Positions 15,993 through 25,290 of a stretch of 64,000 bases of DNA are shown here, one piece after another (the first letter of the stretch is position 1; the number at the start of each line of letters is the position of its first letter). Position numbers and translations under genes: made by a program. Origin of the DNA: Puniceicoccaceae bacterium 5H (GTDB lineage: Bacteria > Verrucomicrobiota > Verrucomicrobiia > Opitutales > Oceanipulchritudinaceae); assembly GCA_009772895.1 (NCBI GenBank), contig WOUP01000007.1:1-64000 (forward strand), given 5' to 3'. The notes beneath the pieces were generated by a model. That model made no database searches. It had not been told where the DNA came from and saw nothing but the letters and a program-made list of their open reading frames with translations.

Positions 15993-16970
15993 TTAGCGCG
16001 CGGCGGTCGACTCCAGTGGCTGGACCTCGACGGTCACATGCGGAAACTCGGCCGGGTCGAGGCGCTGGCGGTAGGCGGCGGGGGATTCCGGCGTCTCGCT
16101 GACGAGCGCCACGATCACGCTGTGCAAGCCGGGCCCGATCGACCAGACGTGCAGATCGGTCACGTGAGAGTGTCCGTCGTCTTCGATTGCGCTGCGCACT
16201 TCCTCGACTTCATGTTCGTGGGCCTGACGGTCGAGCAGCACGCCACTGGTCTGCTTGAGCAGGCCGAGGGACCAGCGGGCGACGAGCAGGGAGCCGACGA
16301 GGCCCATGATGGGGTCCATCCAGATCCAGCCAAAATACTTGGCCGCCAGCAGTGCGACGATCGCGGTGACGGAGGTCAGGGCGTCGGCCAGCACGTGCAG
16401 GTAGGCCGAGCGCAGGTTGTGGTCGTGGTGGTGATGCCCGTGATCGTTGTGATCATCATCGTGATCGTGGTCATGATGGTGGTGGTGCCCATGCCCATGA
16501 TCGTGCCCGTGGTGGTGGTCGTCACCGAGGATGAAGACCGAAGCGCCATTGATGACGAGGCCGATGATGGCGACGAAAATGGCCTGGTTGAAGGCGATAT
16601 CGACGGGGAAGAGCAGGCGGGCAAAACTCTCCCAGGCCATGACGAGCGCAAAGAGCGCCAGCAGGATCGCGCCGGTGTAGCCGCCGAGTGCGTTGACCTT
16701 GCCCGTGCCGAAGCTGAAGGAGGCGTCGTGCGCGTGGCGGCGGGCGTAGATGTAGGCAAAGACGTTGATGCTGAGCGCGACGGCGTGGGAGGCCATGTGC
16801 ATGCCGTCGGCCAGCAGGGCCATGGAGCCGAAGACGATGCCGGCGGCGATCTCGACCACCATCATGGTCAAGGTGATGGCGATCACGATCAGGGTGCGTG
16901 ATTCGCCTTGTTTGCGCACGTCCTGCCCAAAGCTGTGCTCGTGCTGCCAGTGGCTGAGGTCGATCTTCAT
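15993..16970 (-). CDS. dmeF: CDF-family Co(II)/Ni(II) efflux transporter DmeF
   Basis: A 325-residue cation diffusion facilitator. The family-specific start HEHSFGQDVRKQGESRT, then ITLTMMVVEIAAGIVFGSMA and LLADGMHMASHA, match DmeF. The second metal site is the LADALTSV helix. Between helices IV and V lies a loop with about 25 His/Asp residues (HHHGHDHGHGHHHHH), expected to handle metal. The C-terminal cytosolic domain has HVTDLHVWSIGPG. It exports Ni or Co in exchange for protons. It lies 16 bases downstream of the dmeR-like repressor and is co-transcribed. Confidence 0.92.
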   Translation of the reverse strand: MKIDLSHWQHEHSFGQDVRKQGESRTLIVIAITLTMMVVEIAAGIVFGSMALLADGMHMASHAVALSINVFAYIYARRHAHDASFSFGTGKVNALGGYTGAILLALFALVMAWESFARLLFPVDIAFNQAIFVAIIGLVINGASVFILGDDHHHGHDHGHGHHHHHDHDHDDDHNDHGHHHHDHNLRSAYLHVLADALTSVTAIVALLAAKYFGWIWMDPIMGLVGSLLVARWSLGLLKQTSGVLLDRQAHEHEVEEVRSAIEDDGHSHVTDLHVWSIGPGLHSVIVALVSETPESPAAYRQRLDPAEFPHVTVEVQPLESTAAR

Positions 16971-16986
16971 GATTATCGCGTCCCGT

Positions 16987-17262
16987 TTATTTCAAGTAGC
17001 TTGCGACGATGTCCTTGATCTCCTGAGAGGCCTCGCGCACGGAGTCGCTGGCCGTATCGTTGCGCAGGATGTGGTGCTCGATGTGTTCGCCGATCAGCTC
17101 ACGCGTCAGCGAGTTGAGGGCGCCGCGGCAAGCCGCCACGTTTTGCAGCACCTGATAGCAGTCGGTACCTTCCTGCAGCATGCGCTCGACGCCCTCCAGC
17201 TGCCCTTTCAGCCGTCGCACGCGCATGATCAGTTTCTTGTTATCCCCGGAGAGGTGAGACAT
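16987..17262 (-). CDS. dmeR: RcnR/CsoR-family nickel/cobalt-sensing repressor (DmeR-like)
   Basis: A 91-residue all-helical metalloregulator starting MSHLSGDNKK. The residues that define Ni/Co-sensing RcnR are all present in place: His3, Cys35, His60 and His64, which excludes CsoR (Cys-His-Cys) and FrmR. It represses the downstream dmeF gene and itself until Ni or Co binds. I chose the ATG at 17262 because the H3 ligand then sits correctly; a frame up to 17298 would run through the operator. The operator begins 5 bases before the start. Confidence 0.9.
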   Translation of the reverse strand: MSHLSGDNKKLIMRVRRLKGQLEGVERMLQEGTDCYQVLQNVAACRGALNSLTRELIGEHIEHHILRNDTASDSVREASQEIKDIVASYLK

Positions 17263-17267
17263 GGATT

Positions 17268-17287
17268 TACTATACCCCCCTATAGTA
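17268..17287 (-). promoter_or_regulatory. RcnR/DmeR-type operator
   Basis: A perfect inverted repeat tactata-cccccc-tatagta, i.e. on the minus strand an AT-rich dyad around six G. This is the TACT-G(6)-AGTA operator class bound by RcnR and related regulators. It directly abuts the dmeR start codon (5 bases), so the transcript may start within or near it and be leaderless. Confidence 0.85.
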
Positions 17288-17503
17288 TATGAGATCAAGT
17301 CAAAGTGTCAGCCGACGGGCGGTCTACGAGTACGTGCAGGAGGTAAAACAGTCTAAGCCTTTGGCCATCTGCGACCCTTGCGCGGTTGGCGGCAGAAGCG
17401 GGATATTAGGCTTTGTGTTGCTGGATATAGCTTATTGTAATGATGTCGCCGGGTAAGTTCAACTTATAGACACGGCCCCCGATTCCGCCCTAAAGTCATT
17501 TGA

Positions 17504-20500
17504 ATGGAAGAGAGCAGCTCCCGTCTAGTCCTTCGCGAAAACGACATCCTCACCCTACCCGGGAGGGGCACGAATCTGGTGGGCGGCCTGACGGTGCCGC
17601 ACTCCCTGACGAAGCCGGACGTGCACCCGTACGATGCCGTTTCGTGGGTGCGCAAGACGGCCGAATTTCAGAAATTCCAGCGCGAGGTGGAGGTGCCCGA
17701 GCACTGGGGGCCGCAGGCGGTGAACATCACGGCGGGCAAGTACCTGTTCGGCTCTTCGCCGGACCAGCCGCAGTATGAGGACTCCTTCCAGCAGCTGTTC
17801 GATCGCCTCGCCAACACCTACACCGTGTGGGGCTGGAAGCACGGCTACTTTGCCGCGCTCGAAGACGCCAAGGCCTTCAATTACGAGCTGAAGCATATGC
17901 TGGTGCGCCAGATGTGGGCCCCGAACTCGCCCGTGTGGTTCAACGTGGGCCTGTGGGAGCAGTGGCGCTGGGGCCGCCCGGACCTGCGCGAGCTGTTGGG
18001 CAATCGCGGCAACAAGGCCTTCAAGGCGCACGTCAACGAATCGACCTCCGAGCTGGTGATCGACGAGATCTCCAACGTCTACGCGCACCCGCAGGCCTCC
18101 GCCTGCTTCCTGACCGAGGTCGGGGACAGCATGGAGAGCATCCTGCACCATCAGGTGACCGAAGGGCGCATCTTTGCGTCGGGCTCCGGGGTGGGGGTCA
18201 ACCTCTCGAGCCTGCGCTCCTCGTTCGAACCCATTGCGGGCCGCGGGGCGTCGTCGGGCCCGATCCCGTTCAATCGCGGGTGGGACACCATGGCCGGGGC
18301 GATCAAGAGCGGCGGCAAGACGCGCCGGGCTGCCCGCATGGTCATCATGGACAGCGACCACCCGGACGTCTTCACCTTTATCACGACGAAGAAGGAGCAG
18401 GAAGACCTGGCCAAGATCATCCTGCGCGAGCACAACCTGCACGCCCAGTTGCTGCCGCTCGCCCGCGAAAAGCGCCTCAACGGCAGTCCGGCGGAAAAAG
18501 TCGCGGCGGAAGTCATCCTCACGCTGCCGGTGATCAACGACACCGCCTACGACCCGGGCATGGACGGCCTCGTCTACGCCGATACCATTTCCCACCAGAA
18601 CGCCAACCACTGCGTCTCCCTCAAGCCCGATTACTGGACCGCCTATTACGCGGAGGGCAACTACCGCACCCGCTGGATCACCCAGCCCAATCAGGTGCAG
18701 GACACCTTCAAGGCGGAGGACCTGCTCAAGGCGATCGCCGACTCCGTCTGGGCCAATTCCGAGCCCGGCATCCACAACAGCGACTGGATCAATCTCTGGA
18801 GCCCGTTCAAGGCGGTCACGACGATCAACACGTCGAACCCCTGCTCCGAATACTTCGCCCCCAACGGCACCTCGTGCAACCTCTCGAGCTTCAACGCCAA
18901 GGCCTTCGTGGATACCGGCAAGCGCGATGTGGATGTCGAGACGCTGCAACACTGCGCCCGCCTCGCGATGCTGTGCGCCGACCTCAACGTGGAGGAGGGC
19001 GGCTTCCCGACTCCGGAGGTCGCCGAGGGCACCTACCTGTACCGCACCACGGGCATCGGTTACGCCAACCTCGGCGGCGCGCTCATGGCCCTGGGCATCC
19101 CCTACGACAGCGACGAGGGCCGCTGGATCGTCTCCCAACTCGTGAGCATGCTCAGCGCCTCCTGCTGGGTGGCTTCGGCCGAAATGGGCCGCGAGCTGGG
19201 CAGCTACCTGCAATACGAGCAGACGCGCGAGGACCTGCAGCAAGTGCTGACGCTGCACACCGCCGTGCAGGACTTTGCCCAGCGCCTGCCGCAGCGCGGC
19301 CCCAAGCAACAACAGAAGCTGCTCGGCGAGCTGGAAAAGAAGTACCCGAAGAGCGCGCGTTACCAGCAGCTGGGCCTGCGTCAGGCGCTCGACGCGCTCG
19401 CCCGCTCCTTCGAGTCGCCTGCGAGCATGAAGAAGGAGTGGACCGAGTGGGCGATGCCGTTGGCCAAGAAGACGATGGAGCTTTGGCAGGCCGTGGGCAA
19501 GGAGCCGGCTTTCCGCAACAGCTTCGTGTCGCTGCTGGCCCCGACGGGCACGATCAGCGCTCCGCTCTCCTGCTACGACGCGGGTACCACGTCTGCCGAG
19601 CCGGACTTCAGCCTCGTGAAATACAAGATGCTGGCCGGCGGCGGCATGTTGACGCTCTTTAACGAGATCGCGCTCGAGGGCCTGTTGACGCTGGGCTACA
19701 GCGAACGCCAGGCCACGGAAGCCGCGTTGGAAGTGGCGGGCGTGAAGGGGCTGTTTGCGGTCTGTCGCCAGTCGCTGGAGCGCGTGGCCAACCACTTGAG
19801 CTTTACCGACATCGCGGCCGGCCCCGTGCGCCAGGCCTTCCAGAAGCTGCGCAACGCGGCGGCGGGACAGGGCATGGAAGAACTGCTGGCCGACTTGCAA
19901 CGCCGGGAGTTCGCGCCCGATCTTTCGCCCGACGAGCGTCTGTTGCTCAACGGCAAGGGCCACATGGAGGCGCTCCCGTGGCTGAAGTCCGAGCACCTGC
20001 CTGTCTTCGATTGCTCGATGACCGGCGGGGCCGACGGCAAGCGCTTCATCCAGCCCAAGGGCCACATGCGCATGCTGGGCGCGATCCAGCCCTTCATCAG
20101 CGGCGCGACCTCCAAGACGGTCAACCTGCCCGCCGCGGCCACGCCCGAGGTGATCCGCGAGTGCCTGGTCGACTGTCACCAGATGGGCATCAAGTGCGTC
20201 GCGCTCTACCGCGAGGACTCCAAGGGCGTGACGGTCTTCCAGACGCAATCGCCCGAAGGCCGCCGTTGGGAGATCAACCGCGTGTGGAACGAGTTGGTGC
20301 ATCAGGTCGCCCACACCACGGAGGATCTGATGACCGAGGCCGCCAAGCCGCGCCGGACCAAGCTGCCCGGCGTCCGTCACGCACAGACGGTCAAGTGGTC
20401 GATCGGCGGCAGCATGGAGGGCTTCCTCACCGTGGGCGTCTATCCGGACGGGCGTTGCGGCGAGATCTTCGGCTTTGCCGGTCAGGCGGGCGGCTTTGCA

Positions 20501-20941
20501 GGCGGCATGTTCGGCGCGTTCTGCAAATCGTTCTCCATCTCGCTGCAATACGGCGTGCCCCTGCCGTCGCTGATCGAGTCGTTCCGCTACGTGAGCTTCG
20601 ATCCGGCGGGCTTTACCAAGGTGGGCGACGGCCCGAACCAGACGTCGATCAACAGCTGCAAATCGGTCATCGACCTCTGTATGCAGATCCTCGAATGGCT
20701 CTTCCCGGAGGACAACGATTACCGCCTGCGCAGCTTTGAAGGCAGCCGCCAGATCGGCGAGTTCGAGGTCGCGGTATCGCCCGCGGTGCCGTTGCCCGAA
20801 GCCGAAGCGCCCGACGACGGCCTGCCCGCCAACAAGTCGGCCATGACCTGCCCCAAATGCGGCAGCCTCAGCTACGTGCTCGATGGCAAATGCCGGTCCT
20901 GCCGCTCCTGCGGTTACAAAGACGGCGGTTGCGGCGAGTAG
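17504..20941 (+). CDS. nrdJ: Vitamin B12-dependent (class II) ribonucleotide reductase
   Basis: A 1145-residue adenosylcobalamin-dependent reductase converting ribonucleotides to deoxyribonucleotides. It keeps the catalytic NPCSE loop (Cys447), the QASACFLTEV strand with its paired redox Cys, the RIFASGSGVGVNLSSLRSS and PTGTISAP blocks, and a C-terminal CxxCG zinc ribbon (CPKCG ... CRSCG) ending CGE, used to reload the active-site thiols. Length is typical for the large NrdJ form. It is alone with no nrdR or cob gene nearby. I looked for a cobalamin riboswitch in the 241 bases upstream and saw none. Confidence 0.95.
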   Translation: MEESSSRLVLRENDILTLPGRGTNLVGGLTVPHSLTKPDVHPYDAVSWVRKTAEFQKFQREVEVPEHWGPQAVNITAGKYLFGSSPDQPQYEDSFQQLFDRLANTYTVWGWKHGYFAALEDAKAFNYELKHMLVRQMWAPNSPVWFNVGLWEQWRWGRPDLRELLGNRGNKAFKAHVNESTSELVIDEISNVYAHPQASACFLTEVGDSMESILHHQVTEGRIFASGSGVGVNLSSLRSSFEPIAGRGASSGPIPFNRGWDTMAGAIKSGGKTRRAARMVIMDSDHPDVFTFITTKKEQEDLAKIILREHNLHAQLLPLAREKRLNGSPAEKVAAEVILTLPVINDTAYDPGMDGLVYADTISHQNANHCVSLKPDYWTAYYAEGNYRTRWITQPNQVQDTFKAEDLLKAIADSVWANSEPGIHNSDWINLWSPFKAVTTINTSNPCSEYFAPNGTSCNLSSFNAKAFVDTGKRDVDVETLQHCARLAMLCADLNVEEGGFPTPEVAEGTYLYRTTGIGYANLGGALMALGIPYDSDEGRWIVSQLVSMLSASCWVASAEMGRELGSYLQYEQTREDLQQVLTLHTAVQDFAQRLPQRGPKQQQKLLGELEKKYPKSARYQQLGLRQALDALARSFESPASMKKEWTEWAMPLAKKTMELWQAVGKEPAFRNSFVSLLAPTGTISAPLSCYDAGTTSAEPDFSLVKYKMLAGGGMLTLFNEIALEGLLTLGYSERQATEAALEVAGVKGLFAVCRQSLERVANHLSFTDIAAGPVRQAFQKLRNAAAGQGMEELLADLQRREFAPDLSPDERLLLNGKGHMEALPWLKSEHLPVFDCSMTGGADGKRFIQPKGHMRMLGAIQPFISGATSKTVNLPAAATPEVIRECLVDCHQMGIKCVALYREDSKGVTVFQTQSPEGRRWEINRVWNELVHQVAHTTEDLMTEAAKPRRTKLPGVRHAQTVKWSIGGSMEGFLTVGVYPDGRCGEIFGFAGQAGGFAGGMFGAFCKSFSISLQYGVPLPSLIESFRYVSFDPAGFTKVGDGPNQTSINSCKSVIDLCMQILEWLFPEDNDYRLRSFEGSRQIGEFEVAVSPAVPLPEAEAPDDGLPANKSAMTCPKCGSLSYVLDGKCRSCRSCGYKDGGCGE

Positions 20942-21205
20942 CGCTGGTGGTGTGCCCGCGAGTGTTTTCCTCCACGCTGGTGACACCCGCTTCGGGGTGC
21001 GCTGGCGGGGTGGGTGGCTATGGGACCCCTTCAGGGTCCGTGGGTGTGTGTCGGGTGGACCGGGGGTCTTCGCTGCGCTCGACGCCCCGGCTACGTTATA
21101 GCATCCCTCCGGGATGCGGAGTCGTGCGCCGGGTGGTGTGCCCGCGAGTGTTTCCGTCTTCGCTGATGGCACCCGCTTCGGGGTGCGCTGGCGAGGTGGG
21201 AGGTT

Positions 21206-21247
21206 CCGGTGGTGTCAGCCGCTGAGGCGGCTTCAACCACCGGCTAC
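21206..21247 (-). repeat. Modular hairpin repeat, copy 3 (inverted)
   Basis: Core bounded by ccggtggt and accaccgg with inner hairpin agccgc-tgag-gcggct, followed by ggctacagg. It reads in the opposite direction to copies 1 and 2. The inner stem differs in sequence but stays complementary. Confidence 0.7.
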
Positions 21248-21357
21248 AGGCTGTGACCCCTCCGGGGTCGGGTTGCGGGGGAACGTTGTGAAGGTAGAGC
21301 ACAGCGTCCACGAAAGCCGCCGAATGCCGGACGCGTTTTGAAGTGCGGGATTCACCG

Positions 21358-21458
21358 GCAAGCTGAAGGCTTGCCATAACGTAGCCGGTGGTTGAGTCCG
21401 CGCAGCGGGCGACACCACCGGTAACGGCGCGCCAATGGAGGCACCTTGAAGAGGTGCC
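21358..21458 (+). repeat. Modular hairpin repeat, copy 2
   Basis: Module-for-module match to copy 1 at 183-287: gcaagc-tgaag-gcttgc hairpin, the gtagccggtggttgag core closed by gacaccaccgg, and a gcaccttgaagaggtgc distal hairpin. The links between modules differ, which suggests the hairpins themselves are conserved. Confidence 0.8.
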
Positions 21459-21516
21459 ATAGGGGTGCGGGGACTAGGGCGTCGGGCGGGGGGCTTCGTG
21501 GCGGTAATCCGTTCCG

Positions 21517-22341
21517 CTACGGCTTCGGCTCGACGCGACCGATGATGACCTCGCGGTTGTGTTTGAGGATGCCGAGCAGGCGCCAAGGGTCGGTGGGATC
21601 CCAGCAAATGGCCTGGCCCTCCATGGGCATGGGCAGCTGGCCGACCCAATCGAGTTCGGCGCCGCCGGTGGGGAACTCGAGGATGTAGAGCTGGGCGTGG
21701 TCGTGCCCGGTCACATAGAGGCGTCCGTCGGGGCCGAAGCCGCCGCCGCTGAAGGAATAGGGGGCGCACAACTCCACCAGCTCGGGCGGAAAGACGTAGC
21801 CGCCGACGCGGCGCCATTGCGCGTCGAACACCACCAGTTGGGCCCAGGACGGGTCGCGGCTGGGCTCGGCGGCGCGCTGGCCGTAGTGGGCGAAGCAGAC
21901 ATACCAGAGCCCGTCGCGACGGTCGATCCAGGTGCACGAGCCGTAGGCGATGCCGAAGCTGTGGCTGCCGACGTGTTCCAGCGTTTTCGGGTCGAAGATC
22001 TCAATCGAGCTCCACATGGGCACGCCCGGGTAATTGGAGTGGGCGACGAGCAACTGGCCGTCGCGCACGATGCCGGCGTTCATGTGGATCAGCGGCTCGC
22101 CTTCGGGGCATTCCCAATGGGCCGTCGCCCGGCCCTCGGCAGCGTATTTGGTCAGCTCGTAATTGCTGATGACGAAGTAGCTCTCGCCATCGGTCGCGAC
22201 GCCCTGCTTGGCTTCCGGTGCGTCGAAGCGGCGCGTCTCGGTGAATTGCAGGTCGCTGGAGGGCGCTTGCGGTGCGGCGTGTGCGGCGGCGCAGAGCAGG
22301 AGCAGGAGGCCGCGGAGGCAGGTGGGTAGAGAGATCGGCAT
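21517..22341 (-). CDS. Secreted beta-propeller-like protein
   Basis: About 274 residues from the ATG at 22341, with a signal peptide (CLRGLLLLLCAAAHA). The body contains repeats of a beta-propeller kind: GVATDGESYFVISNYELTKY, IHMNAGIVRDGQLLVAHSNY, SSIEIFDPKTLEHVGSHSFG, WYVCFAHYG, GFGPDGRLYVTGHDHAQLYIL. Proteins with these blocks are sometimes annotated as cycloisomerase-like or lactonase-like, but no catalytic residue can be pointed to. It follows the TonB receptor gene on the same strand after a strong hairpin, so it may belong to the carbohydrate locus. Confidence 0.65.
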   Translation of the reverse strand: MPISLPTCLRGLLLLLCAAAHAAPQAPSSDLQFTETRRFDAPEAKQGVATDGESYFVISNYELTKYAAEGRATAHWECPEGEPLIHMNAGIVRDGQLLVAHSNYPGVPMWSSIEIFDPKTLEHVGSHSFGIAYGSCTWIDRRDGLWYVCFAHYGQRAAEPSRDPSWAQLVVFDAQWRRVGGYVFPPELVELCAPYSFSGGGFGPDGRLYVTGHDHAQLYILEFPTGGAELDWVGQLPMPMEGQAICWDPTDPWRLLGILKHNREVIIGRVEPKP

Positions 22342-22369
22342 GATGGAAAAAAAGGTGGGGGACAAGGAG

Positions 22370-22395
22370 GCCGCGGTGGACGGATCCACCGCGGC
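22370..22395. other. Strong intergenic hairpin
   Basis: An 11-bp perfect stem gccgcggtgga/tccaccgcggc with a 4-base loop, between the TonB receptor gene (ends 22422) and the beta-propeller gene. There is no T-run on either side, so it is more likely an mRNA stabilising or processing element than a terminator. Confidence 0.5.
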
Positions 22396-22421
22396 AGGTA
22401 AGGGTTAGTTGTGTTGGCGGG

Positions 22422-25208
22422 CTAGTAGTTCCAGTTGACGCCGACGCGGTAGGTGCGGCCGTAGACTTCGTAGCCGGGGTTTTCGGCGAGGTACTGCTCG
22501 TTGCCCTGATAGGTCTGGTAGGGCTCGTCGGAGAGGTTTTCGCCGGAGACGTAGACGCTGAAGTTTTCGGTGAAGTCGTAGCTCGCCTTGGCCGACCAGG
22601 TGGTGCGGGAGGCGATGTAGATGTCTTCATCCGTGGAGCCGCCGACCTCGAGCAGCGCGGCATCCTGGTAGCTGTAGGCGACGCGGAGCGAGAAGCCGTG
22701 GTCTTCGTAGTAGACCTGGGCGTTGAAGAGGCGGTCGGGCTGGTTGAAGAACGGCAGTTCTTCGCCCGGGCGCTGGAAGACCTTTACGCTACTGTCGATC
22801 CAGGTGGCGTTGAGCAGGGTGCCGAAGCCCTTGAGCGCGGGGATCAGCTGCTCGAAATCCTGCTGATAAGTCAGCTCGAGCCCATTGATCTCGCCATCGT
22901 CGGCGTTGTTGAAGGTCTGCACCTCCACGGTGTTGAAACGGATGCCGTTGATCGTTTGGTCGAGGCGATCTTCTTCAAACGCGTAGATCGCGTTGTCGAT
23001 ATCCTTGCGGAAGACCGCGACGCTAACGTTGCCCGATCCGTCCTGGAAGAAGTAGGAGGCGGAACCGTCGAAGTTGAGCGACTCGTAGGGATCGAGATCG
23101 GGGTTGCCGATCTCCAGGCTCCCCTCCTCATAGTAATCGGTGCCGAGCTGGTTGGAGGCTTCGTCGTCGTACTCCAGGGTGGAGATGGGCGCCATGTCCG
23201 GGTAGTCGGGGCGACCGATGGTGGAGCTGAGGGCGGCGCGCAACAGCACTTGATCGGTGACCTTGTAGTAGAGCTGGAGGTTGGGCAGGAAGTTGTCGAA
23301 CGCGTTGGTGCCCTGCTCCTCGCTCACCGTGCCCGTGGTGTCGTTGTACATGTAGGCCTTGATGTCGACATCGGTCCACTCCATGCGCGCGCCGCCCAGG
23401 AGGCGCAGCCTGGAGGTGAGGTCGTAGGTGCCCATGGCGTAGACGGCGAGGATCTCTTCGGTCAGCGAGTAATCGTCTTCGACGGAGTTGGAGAGCGAGC
23501 CCGACTCGTCGTATTCATATTGGTCGCGGTACTGATTGAAGTGGGCGTTTTGTGCCGGGATGTTGGCGATGTAACCGGGCAGGGAGTCGTAGGCGGCCGG
23601 ACCGAACGGGTGGTGATCCAGGTGGTTGTAGCTGGCGTGCGGGATGCCCAGCGTGCCGTAGTTGCCGATCGACTGGCTGTAATAGGCTGGATCGCCCTCC
23701 CAATTGTAGCGGTTGTCGTCGTCGTTGACGGACTTGTCGCGCGTGAGGTATTTGAAGCCGGTCTTGAGCGTGGTGGGGCGCTCGGCGATGAAGCCGTCCC
23801 AAGTCAGGTCCGCCTTGCCGGTCCAGGTCTCTTCCTGGACTTGGGAGGTGATGTAGCGGATACGGGTGATCTGGTTGAAATCCGGCTCGTCATACCTGGC
23901 GTCGCCGCCCGGCCAGCGAGCGTTGCCGTCGGCGTCGTTGCCCGACAGCGGGGTAAAGACGGGGAAGAAGCCGCTGACGTCCCAACTCATGACGGCATTG
24001 GCGGCGTCGGCCGCGCCACCGGTGCTGCTGCGCGTATCGGCTTCCATGCTCGATTCGTAGTAGTTGAGCACCGGATTTTTCTCCTCGGCCTTGGTGTAAT
24101 TGCCCGAGGCTTCGAGCTTCAGGCCGTCGGCCAGCTCCTGTTCCCCGCCCAGCACGATTTGGGAGACGGGGCGGATCTGCTTTTCGTAGCGCACTTCGGT
24201 TCCCGCCTCGGCGCGCGTCACATAGCCGCTGGTGGCGGAGGTGACGCGCGCGTCGTCGGCGTCGATGTTGCGCATGCGGAAGGTGTATTCCGGGCGGAAC
24301 TCGAAGTCGGTGTAGCGCGTGTAGTAGGCGCGCAGGTAGTAGAGACTCCCATACTGCGGGCGGAACTCGAGGTTGGCGTTCACCCCGTAGCGTTCGCGCT
24401 CGCCGTCGGCGGAGCCGAGCTTCGAGCGTTCGGGCAGGCGCACCTCACCATAGGCGTTGGCTGTGCCGTCGGCGGCGACGTAGTCGTCGAGCGTGAACCA
24501 GTCCCGCGCCTCGGCGAGGTAAGAGACGTATTCGCGATAGGAATAGCTAGTGCCGACGTAGAGGCCCCAGGTTTCGTCGGGGCCGAAGCGGAAGCCGGCA
24601 TTGGCCTCGCCGGAGTAGATTTCGGCATCGGGCGCCTGATCGTTGTAGCCCCATTCGAAGCTGCCGTAGGTGAAGTAGCCGTCGTGGTCGAAGGCGCTGG
24701 GCGTGCGGATGTTGATCGTGCCGCCGATGGCCTGGCCGTCCATGTCGGGCGTCACGACCTTGATCACCTCGATCTGGCTGAGCGAGTTGGAGCCCAACAC
24801 GTCGAGCGGTGCGGCCCGGCCCGAGCGACCGTCGGTGTCGGAAACGGCGATCGTCTGTCCGTTGAGCGTGACGTTGTTGAGGATCGGGTCGACGCCGCGG
24901 ATGGAAACGTAGCGGCCTTCGCCCTGGTCGGATTGCAGGTAGAGGCCCGGCAGGCGTTGCAGGGCCTCGGCGATGTTGCTGTCGGGCAGCTTGCCGACGT
25001 CGTTGGCGTTGACGACTTCGAGGTAGTTGGTCGATTCCGCCTGTTCACGCATGGATTCGAGCCATGAGCGGCGGAAGTCGCCCTGCACTTCGAGGTCGGG
25101 CAGTTGGAAGACGGGCGTATCGTCCTCGCGGGCAGCGTTTTGGCCCCAGGCGGCGATGGTCGTGGAACCGATCAGGCCGGCGGAGAGCAGCAGTCGAGTC
25201 AATTTCAT
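22422..25208 (-). CDS. TonB-dependent receptor, oligosaccharide-type
   Basis: A 928-residue outer-membrane importer. From the ATG at 25208: signal peptide (LTRLLLSAGLIGSTTIAAWG), plug domain (ANDVGKLPDSNIAEALQRLP, YVSIRGVDPILNNVTLNGQ, SQIEVIKVVTPDMDGQAIGG, TINIRTP) and then a 22-strand barrel ending in aromatic VGVNWNY. The plug phrases are those of the carbohydrate-type receptors of Xanthomonas and Caulobacter. No TonB box is certain. It lies directly downstream of the PL11 lyase gene, on the same strand after a terminator, and probably imports rhamnogalacturonan fragments. A longer frame to 25325 has no leader-like N-terminus. Confidence 0.92.
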   Translation of the reverse strand: MKLTRLLLSAGLIGSTTIAAWGQNAAREDDTPVFQLPDLEVQGDFRRSWLESMREQAESTNYLEVVNANDVGKLPDSNIAEALQRLPGLYLQSDQGEGRYVSIRGVDPILNNVTLNGQTIAVSDTDGRSGRAAPLDVLGSNSLSQIEVIKVVTPDMDGQAIGGTINIRTPSAFDHDGYFTYGSFEWGYNDQAPDAEIYSGEANAGFRFGPDETWGLYVGTSYSYREYVSYLAEARDWFTLDDYVAADGTANAYGEVRLPERSKLGSADGERERYGVNANLEFRPQYGSLYYLRAYYTRYTDFEFRPEYTFRMRNIDADDARVTSATSGYVTRAEAGTEVRYEKQIRPVSQIVLGGEQELADGLKLEASGNYTKAEEKNPVLNYYESSMEADTRSSTGGAADAANAVMSWDVSGFFPVFTPLSGNDADGNARWPGGDARYDEPDFNQITRIRYITSQVQEETWTGKADLTWDGFIAERPTTLKTGFKYLTRDKSVNDDDNRYNWEGDPAYYSQSIGNYGTLGIPHASYNHLDHHPFGPAAYDSLPGYIANIPAQNAHFNQYRDQYEYDESGSLSNSVEDDYSLTEEILAVYAMGTYDLTSRLRLLGGARMEWTDVDIKAYMYNDTTGTVSEEQGTNAFDNFLPNLQLYYKVTDQVLLRAALSSTIGRPDYPDMAPISTLEYDDEASNQLGTDYYEEGSLEIGNPDLDPYESLNFDGSASYFFQDGSGNVSVAVFRKDIDNAIYAFEEDRLDQTINGIRFNTVEVQTFNNADDGEINGLELTYQQDFEQLIPALKGFGTLLNATWIDSSVKVFQRPGEELPFFNQPDRLFNAQVYYEDHGFSLRVAYSYQDAALLEVGGSTDEDIYIASRTTWSAKASYDFTENFSVYVSGENLSDEPYQTYQGNEQYLAENPGYEVYGRTYRVGVNWNY

Positions 25209-25290
25209 GAGGTCAGCTGTAGTTTGAGAGAAACTACAAGAATTACCCCCTACGATTGGCCTTCTGGTGGAGATTCTGTGACAGCTGTAC

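Larger units (their letters stand above)
20942..21516. repeat. Intergenic repeat cluster (about 575 bp, no gene)
   Basis: Dense small hairpins and repeats fill the gap between nrdJ and the beta-propeller gene. A segment of about 68 bases at 20946-21014 recurs at 21132-21200. Hairpins include ggaccc-ctt-cagggtcc near 21023, gcatccc-tcc-gggatgc at 21101, and gacccc-tcc-ggggtc at 21255. Two copies of the ccggtggt/accaccgg core are present: one inverted (21206-21247) and one in the same orientation and order as copy 1 (21358-21458). Confidence 0.7.

Noticed and set aside
17288-17503. Cobalamin riboswitch before nrdJ
   Set aside because: I looked for the B12 box and paired arms in the 216 bases upstream and saw no convincing match; none is claimed.
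17555-21172. A 1205-codon open frame antisense to nrdJ
   Set aside because: Amino-acid composition is Arg/Gly/Ala/His-rich without any family motif, as expected from the third-frame shadow of a high-GC gene; nrdJ on the other strand is conserved throughout.
22698-25067. A 789-codon open frame antisense to the TonB receptor
   Set aside because: Valine/Gly/Arg-rich shadow frame without motifs; the receptor is well supported.
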